Shown here: positions 23,294 to 32,517 of the stretch, in pieces
Position numbering within the stretch: the first letter of the stretch is position 1
Layout of the letters: each line of letters opens with the position of its first letter
Assembly: GCA_015680685.1 (NCBI GenBank)
Contig: MNCI01003614.1
Location: forward strand, 4,302 to 68,301
DNA from: Gnetum montanum
Taxonomy: Eukaryota; Streptophyta; Gnetopsida; Gnetales; Gnetaceae
Length of the DNA: 64,000 nt
Direction of reading: 5' to 3'
Position numbers and translations under genes: made by a program
The notes under the pieces: generated by a model
What the model saw: only the letters and a program-made list of their open reading frames with translations
What the model was told of the DNA's origin: nothing
Database searches by the model: none

Positions 23294-24526
23294 TGAAACA
23301 CCACAAAATTCTAAGCCTAGAATCAAGCTAAAATCGTGATGCTCCCCACCATGACTAAAGCTTGATGGCCTCACAGACAACTTCAAACGGAGTTGAACTA
23401 AGCAAGAAATGGTTCCCTGGGATCCACAGAAGACTACGGTGACATCTGGCATCAAACCTGGAGAATTTTGAGCTCAAAATACTTGGTTTTCACTAAGTAT
23501 GTAGTGTGTACGCCCAGCGTGCATGCCCAATGTGTACGCCCAGCGTGCATGCCCAATGTGTACGCCCAGCGTACATCATCCAACATGCAGCATGACGTAC
23601 ATCAGTGGAAGTCTTCCAGAACCATATCAGATCAACTCCAACTGAGTTGAACATCCACAGGTAGCATTCTCGTGACATCTGAGCTCAAATTCGAGGGCCG
23701 AATTGGATACTTCCTGTTGTAATAGTAGTTTGTAAAAATGAATTCTTTTGGTTTAGTCAAGTCTGTACACAGAGTTCACACACCCAACATGTACATGCTG
23801 GTGTGCAGTAGCACACGTTGGCATGCAACACGCTGCATAGTTGTAATATTCTCTGCACCAGGGAAATGCAGCCACCTGTCATCCAACCCGAAAATCTCTC
23901 ACCCAAAGCCACTCATACCTTTCCAGATTTGAATCTAGCACTCAAAAAACCTCATAAAAACCCCAATTTTTCACTAGATCAGGAGGAGAATTTGGGGGCA
24001 AATGAGAGACAAAAAACCTAGAGGCACTCAGCAAATCAGAGTAGGAAATCGATATGCTGGACTTTTACCCTGTATGCTGAGCATACAGCCTTCACGTTGT
24101 GCCTATAGTTTAAACCAGTACATCATCATCTCCCAGTATCCACCGGGGCTATTTGTCTTCCTTGTGTAAGATTCACAACTGCGTTTAGACCGGTGCATTA
24201 TAATCTCATTTTTCAATAAATTTGTTTCATTTCTGATCAAGATTTGTTACCATTTTCATCCATTTTTGTTTGCCTCTATATTTGTTTTCTTTGCACATTC
24301 ATGTTCTGGTCAACGTTTATCACGTTGTTTACATATAACCCAGCGTATTGCACATTGCTATATGTTGGGGAAATCCTTGTCTGATCTGCATGTGGACCAC
24401 CCAAGGTACTCTATCTTCGCCTGTTCCAACTCACCCTCAAGCGAAGGTAGGTTCTTCTGTGCTTGTCTATAAATCACGCGATGCTCATTCCACTCTAGCC
24501 TTGCACGGACGATTTCAGATAGTACA
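23294..24526 (+). mobile_element. Solo LTR of the element C family, with TSD AGCAT
   Basis: It starts TGAAACACCACAAAATTCTA and ends GGACGATTTCAGATAGTACA, 1,233 bp. Both ends match the LTR of C. AGCAT is present on both sides (23289-23293 and 24527-24531). No internal sequence, PBS or PPT adjoins it, so it is a solo LTR left by LTR-LTR recombination, lying inside element H. It includes a 24-bp repeat (TGTACGCCCAGCGTGCATGC) three times at 23505-23580. Confidence 0.9.
23505..23580 (+). repeat. 24-bp tandem repeat in the solo LTR
   Basis: Three copies of GTGTACGCCCAGCGTGCATG with spacer. This is the U3 palindromic repeat class of family C. Confidence 0.85.
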
Positions 24527-24531
24527 AGCAT

Positions 24532-25651
24532 AGCTTCCATGCACTGCCTGCCTGCTATGCCCATCAAGCATACCATGCCACAATGCTTGTCACACCACTG
24601 TACCTGTTGTGCCTACCAAGTTTCACTATAGCCCTCTCCCTTTCTCAGCACCACCACCCAGAGCATAGTCTACACCCACTACCTAGGGTGTAGAAAATGT
24701 TTGGTAGATGCCTAAAATTCTGAAGTGTAGTCCTAGAAGGTAGAAACCCTTACTTGCAGTGGGGGGGGGGGGGGGGGGTGNGGAGGTGGATCATGGTAGG
24801 GCTTCCAAGATGATAGCTGTGATCTTGGAAGATCCCAAATTGCACAAATGATGCCAATAGCTATACACACACCATATAGAGGGTAGTTTGTAGGGGTGTA
24901 AAGATAGATTGCTGCTTTGCCTTACCCTATTGTAGTGCTAGGCCTAGCCTTAGTACCTCATCACTATCAAAACCCTATCATTAATCATGATCATGTTGCA
25001 CAAAGCATGATGGTGGCCATGGCCTTTGCAGTCATGCCATAGTGTGCAATGTGGTGGGCCCTAACCCTTGCACGGAAAAAAATAATGATGACAATGCATG
25101 ATGGTATCTGTAGCTCCCTACTGTCACATCACAATGCACAGTGATAGCCATGGCCCCCACGACTATGTTAGAGAGCATGATGCATAGGGCCCTAACCTTA
25201 TGCAATAAAAAATTGAAAATAGACAAGCAAAACCCTCCTTGCCACCATGCCCTCCCTATGCCATGCTGCACTATAAATGGTGCACAACCATGATAGTGCT
25301 ATGGTACTACATTCCTAGCAAACCCCAAGAAAATAAAAAATAGAAAAAATAGGAAAAGGAAAATAGCATAGTCAGCAAACCTGGCTCACACTGATGGTCT
25401 CCTATCTTGCATGCATGTCTACGAAAGGTGGTTTAGTTCCCTCTTCGCCTTATCAACATTCTCCAACCTTAATGTGTAGTTGGGTGCATTGTCTTTCATA
25501 GGACTACGCTCTCCACTAGTGAGAAAGATAGAAGTAGTAGCAAGACTACTCTTTCAATGTTGCATTAAAGGGAAGAAAAATGATAATTTACCCTTGTAAA
25601 ACCATGCCTATATACTCTCTTGAGGTCAATTAATGATCCACCAACCTGGCA
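24532..25651 (+). other. Element H: non-coding stretch before the C insertion
   Basis: No gene recognised. It contains GCATAGTC/ACTACGCTCTCC motifs of the H family and imperfect repeats of CATGATGGTGGCCATGGC-like blocks at 24990-25190. A run of 18 G at 24761-24778 is followed by a single N (24781). It corresponds to the interval between the antisense gene and RT. Confidence 0.5.
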
Positions 25652-25656
25652 CTATG
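25652..25656. repeat. Target-site duplication of element C, left copy
   Basis: CTATG directly before the LTR end. The identical CTATG at 43049-43053 follows the other LTR. It defines the insertion of C into H. Confidence 0.9.
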
Positions 25657-26392
25657 TGTATCGCCTGAAATCGTCGGTCCCCGGCTGGAAAGAAAAATCA
25701 GAGACCGCGTGATCGCGGGATGAGCACAGACGACCCTACCTTCGCCCGAGGGCATGCTGGAATGCACGAATGTAGGGTACCTTGGGTGGTCCGCACACGG
25801 ATCAAACAAGGATTTCCCCAAGCGCCACTGAAGTGTTATACGCTGGGTTATACGTAAACTATGTAACGGGTGAAAAACGGAGCGAACGGCGAAAACAGGG
25901 TGTAAACAAAGTGAAAACAAGGCATCTACGGCGTAAACTGTGTAAATGCAGCGTAGACAGTGTAAATAGTGTAAGTGCAGCATGGACAGCGTAAACAGTG
26001 TAAGTGCAGCGTAGATAGCGTAAACAGTGTAAGTGCAGCGTAGACAGCGTAAACAGAGTGTAAAGCGTAAGTAGGGTTTAAACAAGGCATAAAGCGTAAA
26101 CAACGTAAAGTGTAAAATGTAAAAGCAGCGTAAACTGTAAATTGTAAACTGTATTATGGAGTGAAATGGTATGCACCGGTCTAAACGCAGTTGTGGCTGA
26201 ACACAAGGCAGACATAAAGCCCCGGTGGGCGTAGGGAGGCAGCTGGTTTGCACCGTAGGCAGAGCGTAGAGACTGCTCGGCATACAGGACTTCCAGCATA
26301 TAAGGGTTTCAAGCTATGGTTTTGCAGCGTAATTATTTTCGGATCTGCTCTGGTAAATTTTTGCCGACCTTGAAAACGTGGAAAACTAGGCC

Positions 26393-26399
26393 TTTTATA
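26393..26399 (-). promoter_or_regulatory. TATA box of 3' LTR C
   Basis: TATAAAA on the minus strand. The matching TATAAAA of the 5' LTR is at 42571-42565. Confidence 0.65.
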
Positions 26400-26429
26400 A
26401 GGGAAGGGTTACCAGGAAAATCGGGTCGA

Positions 26430-26775
26430 GAGACACGTGGCGTGTCGACCGGGCGTGCACAATTTAGAAACTTGGTATACATTGGGCGTATATGCTACAT
26501 TAGGCCAGCGTATACGCTGGACTTGCTGGGTGTGTGAACTGGGGGTGGACGCTGGGCGTATACATTGATGGATGCTGGCATATACGCTGATGGATGCTGG
26601 TGTATACGCTGGGGCATATACGCTGATGGATGCCGGTGTCGACTTACTTCAATTCTTGCTCCTATTGCACTAGCTGTGTACATGAGGCATATCCTGGGCG
26701 TTGGGCGTATACGCTGGGCGTAGACGCCAAGCGTAGACCCTGGGCGTAGACACCGAGCGTAGATGCTGGCATAAC
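26430..26775 (-). repeat. Palindromic GCGTATACGC repeats in U3 of 3' LTR C
   Basis: About ten copies of GGGCGTATACGCTGG or one-base variants (some as GCGTAGACGC). GCGTATACGC is self-complementary. The same motif fills the 5' LTR U3 (42650-42905), the leader (41440-41780) and intron 1 of the antisense gene. Confidence 0.88.
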
Positions 26776-26911
26776 ACTTGGTAAAAATCGAGTGTTTCAG
26801 TGCTCAAAATTGCCATGTGTGACTCCAAATGTAGCCGACGTCGTCTGAGGGTCACAGGGATCTGCTTCTTGTTGGACAAGTGCCAAACTCAAAATTTTTT
26901 GTGGTGTTTGA

Positions 26912-26965
26912 TTGGCCCCTCTTTGTTGATGCTTGGAGGAATCGACCCGAGAAGTGTCGACAAAG
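26912..26965 (-). promoter_or_regulatory. Element C: hairpin plus polypurine tract
   Basis: Minus strand: CTTTGTCGACACTT (26965 down), a loop of about 17 nt, then AAGCATCAACAAAG running into AGGGGCCAA and the LTR. The two arms pair over about 10-14 positions with a few mismatches. The same structure exists in A and H. Confidence 0.82.
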
Positions 26966-27954
26966 AAGTGCAAAACACCACAAGCAACTTGATAAAAGCT
27001 TTGTCCTTTGCCACTTGACTAGACGTCATCGTACCATGTTTAGCAGTGTAAGGGATTGAAAAAGGTGAGATTGGTAGCAGGTAGGAGAGAAGGGATTGTA
27101 GGGATTGGTGACTGCTCAAGGGATTATGCTGGGGAACTAGGATGCGCTGGGTGTGCGGCATGCCGGTCCTCGTCAATAGCCACTTTTTTGGCAGACTTGG
27201 AATTCAGGCATGCGATGCATGTCCTTTGGCGGAACCGTGCTCTTGGTTAGTGTTCAAGAGGGTTGGTTGTCAATGCTAAAGCCACGGGGTGATGTTTTTC
27301 ATTCTTTGGAGGAACAACACCCTTCCTTGGGGAAACTGTAAGCGACGTGCCAAAGCCATGCAACAGGATATTTCTAGATTGTTTTTGACATGAGTACCTA
27401 TTTTCAAGGCCAATGCCTTCCCGCTTGGGGCTTGTATGGGAAGTTCCAAGGGTCCCGTTTTTTTTTTTTTTGAAAATTTACTCTTGTACTCATGTGCAAA
27501 TATTGTGTTTTGTGTGTTGCGACTGCTGTAGTGTTTTACAGTGTGCAATGGTTTGGTGAATAGAATGGTGAGTTTTCGGGGAATGGGAATGTACGGGTTA
27601 ACGGTTTGATTTAGTCTTGCCAGGTGGATTGATGGACATCGCCTCATCTTGTTGCCTGCGATGAAATGCACTCTCGTATAAGAACTTTTGAGCGTCATCC
27701 TGCAAACATAACTCTAAGGAGACAAGAAAACCATTATTGAATAAATGAGCTTAGACTTAAATAGCTGCAGGTGAACAAAATATTTGGGGCGATTCTGAGC
27801 ACTAAGTGCGAATGTCGATGACGCTGATGAGATCGTGTGCCGATGAGGGGTGCAATGATTCTGATGAATGAATATGGCTGTGGAATGAAGAATCAGAGGC
27901 GAACGTGCTAGTTTACAGTCTTGATGGACTATTAGGGTTAGTTTTGTGTCATAA
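26966..27954 (-). other. Element C: 3' UTR without recognised gene
   Basis: About 1 kb between the minisatellite and the PPT. A minus-strand ORF at 27276-27698 has no recognised domain and no counterpart in A or H, so it is probably chance. Confidence 0.5.
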
Positions 27955-28365
27955 CCCGTTGGACATTTCCCATTTAGCATCGTGGCAGACGGTACGTTGC
28001 CAGTTTCAAGTCTTAGCGGACCATGCAGAGGCAAGCTAGTTTATAGTCTTAGCGGACTCTAATGGTCTTGACGGTGACATTTTACTGTCATGCCAGGAGG
28101 ATGCTAATTTATCGTCATTGCAGACACTGTGGGGTATCGGTTTATTGTCATGATGCCAGGACAATGGTGGGATCAGTTTATAGTCGTAATCTAGGACTTG
28201 CAGTGGTATCAGTTTATAGTCATGATTCCAAGACTTGCTGTGGTATCAGTTTATAGTCGCGATTCTAGGACTTCTCTATGGTATCAGTTTATAGTCATGA
28301 TTCCAAGACTTCTCTATGGTATCAGTTTATAGTCGTGATTCCAGGACTAACGCGTACCTGAGCTC
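27955..28365 (-). repeat. Element C: 3' UTR minisatellite
   Basis: Imperfect 25-38-bp units with a CAGTTTATAGTC core, reading GACTATAAACTG in the element's own sense. The best-preserved units, starting GGTATCAGTTTATAGTC, lie at 28205-28350. Equivalent to 355-845 in A and 46920-47265 in H. Confidence 0.85.
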
Positions 28366-28369
28366 AAAT

Positions 28370-29779
28370 TTATGTGTGGAACGGTTTCAGGAACAAGTGA
28401 TTGGTTGGATTTGCAAATTCTTTTCCGTCCATGTCAGCTAACTTGAAAGCTCTGTTGTCGAATGCTTTGATGACTAGGTAAGGCCCTTCCCAGTTGACTA
28501 AGAATTTATCTGGGTGCTCTCGAACAGCCTTAAGCACGAGGTCCCCTTCTTTGATGGGGCGCTCATGAACTTCATGTCGATGTCGTTGCTATTGTTGTTT
28601 TTGGTACCATTCGATCTGATCGAGTGCATGTACGTGCTCCTCCTCTACCGAGTCCAAGTCAATGATGCATAGATCATTGTTTTGCTCATCGTCGAGGAGT
28701 CCGAAAAGCATGATCCTTAGAGATGGTACCTATAATTCCAAAGGCAAAACAGCTTCTGAACCGTAAACAAGACTGTACGAAGTTTTACCTATCGAGGTCC
28801 GGTGTGTAGTACGGTACGCCCACAATGCATACACCAATTGTTCGTGCCATCTTCATTTACTTTGAGCAAGCATCTTTTTGAGTATTGTGATGATTGTCTT
28901 ATTTGTTGCTTTCGCCTGCCCATTGCTCTGAGGATAGTAAGGAGATGAAAACGAATGTTTGATCCGTAGACTATCATAAAACGTTTTGGTCTCAGCATTG
29001 CTAAATTGTGGCCCATTGTCAGTGATGATTGTCATGGGAATGCCAAAACGGGTCACAATGTTTTCGAGGATGAAATGGCATACATGTTTAGAAGTAGTTT
29101 TTCGAAGGGGTGCAGCTTCTACCCATTTCGTGAAATATTTGGTTGCCGTTATGATAAAACCATGCCCGACGGAAGTTGTGGGTGTTATCGGGCCTATAAG
29201 GTCCAATTCCCACTTTTGGAAGGGCCATGTGATCTGTGTTGTGTGCAACTCATTTGGTGGGATATGGATTAGATTACTGTGTTTTTGACAGGTACTACAT
29301 GTTTTGACCTTGGATAGACAATCGTACTCCATGTGTGGCCAATAGTAGCCTAAGCGTCTTATTTTGGTTGCCATTGCCTTCAATGCAATGTGTCCCCCAC
29401 ATATTCCATCGTGTACTTGTTCAACAATTGTTTGGGCTTCGGTACTATTGACGCATGTCAGCAGTATTCCTTTGTAGGATCGACGACACAATGTGTCTCC
29501 TATTAGTGTGTATTTTCTAGAACGTTTGCATACTGCGTCCTTTTGTACGTTTGTTAAATGTTGTGGCGTCTCGCTGCATAGAAGGTATTCCTTAACGTCA
29601 TCGTACCATTCATTAGCGTGTGTTGTACTGACGGATGTGATTGGCAGCGTGTCAAGAGTATTGGTTATGGGCTCGGCACAATTGGTTACGGAGCTTGGTA
29701 ATGCGTGAAACACGTCGGGGGATATGTTTAAGGCCAAGGTTGCTAATGCGTCTGCAATGGTATTGTCATTCCTGGACAC
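28370..29779 (-). pseudogene. Element C: integrase
   Basis: The zinc-binding part reads VHDGICGGH then CSTCQK (HHCC). The catalytic core holds WELDLIGPI (D) and ITDNGPQF (D). The third acidic residue is replaced by Lys in SNGQAKATNK. The C-terminal block is KEGDLVLKAVREHPDKF with NHLFLKPFHT, ending in TAA at 28370. All parts are in one frame. Internal stops are at 28853 (TGA), 28730 (TAG) and 28589 (TAG). Integrase would insert the cDNA into the genome; stops plus the Lys make this copy inactive. Confidence 0.9.
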
Positions 29780-30592
29780 ATGTTGGACATCGACGCTTTC
29801 GAATCATTTAAGTAGGTGTTTAGCCAAATCACAGTATGGTTGTAAGTGTTGTGCTTTACATGTATAGACGTCTGTGACCTGGTTTACGACTAGTTGTGAG
29901 TCCCCTCTGACTACAAGCCGTGTAATGTCTGAAGCTAGTGTGGCCGCGAGACCTCTAAGGAGGCCTTCATACTCTGCTATGTTATTAGTACAATGAAAAT
30001 TGAAGCGGTAAGCAAAAGGTTTGATTTTCCCAAAGGGGTATGTGATTACAGTGGCAACACTTCCTCCTCGAGAGGTGGATGCTCCATCGAAGTTTAGAAT
30101 GGCATCGTAGTTATCCGGAACTGTATCTATTACATTTACATTCTCATCTGGGAATTTGGGTTCTATTGTACCTAGATCTTGTGTTGGCGACGTAGTCATT
30201 TGATTTGCTATGGCTTGGCCTTTGACTGACTATTGTGCCATGTAGCGTAGGTCAAACTCAGCTATGATGGCTTTCCAACGGGCTATCCTGCTTGATTCTT
30301 AGATATTCCCAGTTATAGCTCTAAGTACATTGTCTTTGCAAATTATGTTAGCTTGATTTTGGAAAAGATAATGTCGCCATTTCTTTAAAGAGAAAACTAA
30401 AGCTAAACATGACTTCTCTACGTCGTTGTATCTTTTTTCGTGGGAAACTAATGCATGGCTCAAGTAGTATACAAGGACTTCAGTTCGATCATCTTGTTTC
30501 TGGCAAAGCATAGACGCGATTGATGATTTTGATGTGGCCAGATAGATGTAAAATGGCTTATCATTTTTGGGTGGGTACACCGTGGGTAGTCA
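29780..30592 (-). pseudogene. Element C: dual RNase H region
   Basis: The first, gypsy-type RNase H (30580-30302) reads PFYIYLATSKSSIASMLCQK then VEKSCLALVFSLKKWRHYL; the usual first Asp is Thr. The second, archaeal-type RNase H (30199-29725) has NFDGASTSRGG (D), NNIAEYEGLL (E), VRGDSQLVVNQV (D) and NDNTIADALA (D), so its four acidic residues remain. A second RNase H of this type is a known Tat-lineage feature. Stops at 30590, 30299, 30230 and 29804 interrupt the frame without shifting it. Confidence 0.88.
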
Positions 30593-31926
30593 AGCGAGTG
30601 CCGTTTTAATGTTGTCAAATGCTTCTTGGCACTATGGGGTCCATTCAAAATGGACATTTTTGCATAGTAGGTGGTTCATAGGTGTTAGCTTTTCTGTCAA
30701 TTTTTCTATGAACCTCCTGATGAACTGTAATCGACCTTGTAGCCCCTGAAGTTCGGTTAAGTTACTAGGTGGTTTCAGATTTGCAATGGCCTTAACCTTA
30801 TCAGGGTCTACCCGTATCCCTGCTTCTGAGGTTACGAATCCAAGCAGTTTACCTATCTTGACGCCGAAGGCACATTTCTTTGGGTTAAGCCTTAGTTCAT
30901 ATTTTAGAAAACATTTTAACACTAAGTCTAGATCCTGTACATGTTGTTCTGACATTTTTGATTTAACAACTATGTCATCCACGTAATCGTTGAGCGAATG
31001 GAAGATGTAATCGCCGAAGATGTACGTCATCTCCCTTTGATATGTGGCCCCAGCGTTCTTGAGACCGAAAGGCATCATCGTGTAACAAAAGGTTCCCCAA
31101 GGTGTCATAAAAGTGGTTCGGAGCTGGTGTTCTGGATTAATACGTATTTGTTTATACCACGAGAACCCATCCATAAAAGATAACAGGGCATGCCCAGCGG
31201 TTGAATCAATTAGTTGATCAATGCTAGGTAAGGGAAAGTCATCTTTTATGGTTGCTATGTTGAGGTCTCGGAAGTCAATGCATAGGCAGATACTTCCGTT
31301 CTTCTTTGGGACTATAACCATGTTTGACACCCACTCGACGTAATCAACAGCCCTAATGAAACCAGCTTGGTAGAGCTTGGTAATCTCGCTACGAACTACT
31401 AACGCCACCTCGGGCTTGACTTTTCATGCTTTTTGTTTCACTGGCCTTAGTCTTGGGTCAAGGATAATGTTGTGCTGGATGATATGAGGGTCTGGTCAGG
31501 GCATGTCTGTATAGGACCAAGCAAACGCTTTCATATTGTCTCTAAGCACATTTTCGATATCTCTAGCCAGACGCGGTTCTAGTAATGTGCTTAATTTTAG
31601 AATTTTAATTTCCCCATCAGGCATGGTGATGGGAGTTTAGGTTAGAGGATCTTTGGTAATATTTTTGGCTTCTATGTCGAGGGATTTCGTCATATCCTCA
31701 TAGTCGTTAACCGTTTGCTGTGTTGAAGCTATTATTGCGTTGTTTGTTAATGAACTCGCATGGATGAGATTCATGTCGATATTCCTTTGAACCTCGCCGT
31801 ATGGTCCATCAATAACTAACGGCTTAGTCAGGCAGTTGCAATCCATTAGGCTAGTTCCTATCAATAAATAGAGATCCTGGTAAGATAGCGACGGTTGTTT
31901 TATGTCTTTTGGCAGTTTTTTTTAGT
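30593..31926 (-). pseudogene. Element C: reverse transcriptase and upstream linker
   Basis: Linker LKLSTLLEPRLARDIENVL and AFAWSY, then RT: FIRAVDYVEWVSNMVIVPKK, DFRDLN, FPLPSIDQLID, FCYTMMPFGLKNA, and LNDYVDDIVVK with intact YVDD, then LNPKKCAFGVK. The open stretch 31408-30635 is 258 codons. Upstream the same frame continues to about 31926, with stops at 31637, 31496 and 31424; it ends in TAG at 30632. A possible 3' splice site (CTTACCAG before GATCTC, at 31877) suggests a separate exon, as in Ogre elements, where an intron separates protease and RT. I could not identify a donor. Confidence 0.9.
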
Positions 31927-31939
31927 GTATATGTATGAT

Positions 31940-32045
31940 AGTGAAATAACGTGACAGTGAAACGGCAGTTTAGTGCATTACCGGGCAACGAACGGTAGTT
32001 TAATGCCTTACCGGGCAACGAACGATAGTTTAATGCTGAAATTTT
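31940..32045 (+). repeat. Third small minisatellite upstream of the antisense promoter
   Basis: Two and a half units of CGGTAGTTTAATGCCTTACC plus GGGCAACGAA, with a period of about 30 bp. It shares the TAGTTTA core with the two larger arrays of element C. Confidence 0.75.
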
Positions 32046-32204
32046 ACGTTTTATTTAGTTTATGGGTGTAATTTTTATGTATTTTTCAAAAATTCAAGGC
32101 AAATCTGAAAAAGCACGAAAAACGAGGCAAAAAGGCAAGAAAAGCAAGAAAAATGGAGGGCGGTGGCGGCGTCTACGCCAGCATCTGCATCGGCGTCAGA
32201 GGGC

Positions 32205-32211
32205 TATAAAA
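32205..32211 (+). promoter_or_regulatory. TATA box of the antisense gene
   Basis: GAGGGCTATAAAATGGG on the plus strand, 182 bp before the first ATG of the spliced model (32387). It is embedded in GCGTAGACGC-type repeats (32165-32375). It is independent of both LTR promoters, which point the other way. Confidence 0.65.
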
Positions 32212-32386
32212 TGGGAAAAGGGGCTTCATTTTTCATTTATCCCTCCGAGCGTGAGCGTGCGAGTGAAACCCCAGCGTAGACGCTAAGCGAAACCCCAGCG
32301 TAGACGCTGAGAGAAAGCCCAGCGTAGACGCCGAGTGAAACCCTAGCATAGACGTCGACCGAAGGAACCACAGCGTATACGCCGAG

Positions 32387-32517
32387 ATGGGCAGAGGTAA
32401 GGAAATTGACGATCGAGGAAGGAAAGGACCAGAGCTAACATTCGCGGAGGAGAGCGAGGCGATGCTGCAGGGCCTACCCCGCCCAAGTCTTCCCGCATGG
32501 CACGGATCTTCCAGCAG
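32387..32517 (+). CDS. Antisense gene, exon 1
   Basis: It opens with ATG in CCGAGATGGGC and encodes MGRGKEIDDRGRKGPELTF then EESEAMLQGLPRPSLPAWHG. It ends CAG before GTAGGC. The codon is split after two bases, which joins exon 2 in frame. Confidence 0.6.

Larger units (their letters stand above)
12103..25656 (+). mobile_element. Element H, first part (5' LTR to antisense gene)
   Basis: An old Tat-like element. Order: 5' LTR, PBS, leader, gag, protease, minisatellite, antisense gene, then a region cut by element C at the CTATG target site (25652-25656). It resumes at 43049 with RT. Joined, the two parts give about 19 kb. CG dinucleotides are nearly absent, and stops are scattered through every gene. 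Confidence 0.85.
25657..26911 (-). mobile_element. Element C: 3' LTR
   Basis: 1,255 bp. On the minus strand it starts TCAAACACCACAAAAAATTT (TG decayed to TC) and ends TTTCAGGCGATACA. Minus-strand TATAAAA lies at 26399-26393. U3 holds GCGTATACGC palindromes (26430-26775). Confidence 0.92.

Noticed and set aside
25265-25285. CTATAAATGG as the promoter of the antisense gene in H
   Set aside because: It is on the plus strand, whereas the antisense gene of H is on the minus strand.
25630-26299. 217-codon minus-strand ORF over the 3' LTR of C (and 42004-42468 over the 5' LTR)
   Set aside because: It translates LTR repeats (GTAAA/GTAAG-rich tract into LYAVYAL-type peptides). The length comes from the short-period repeat, not a protein.
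27276-27698. 140-codon minus-strand ORF in the 3' UTR of element C
   Set aside because: No motif and no counterpart in the same place in elements A or H; compatible with chance in CpG-rich sequence.
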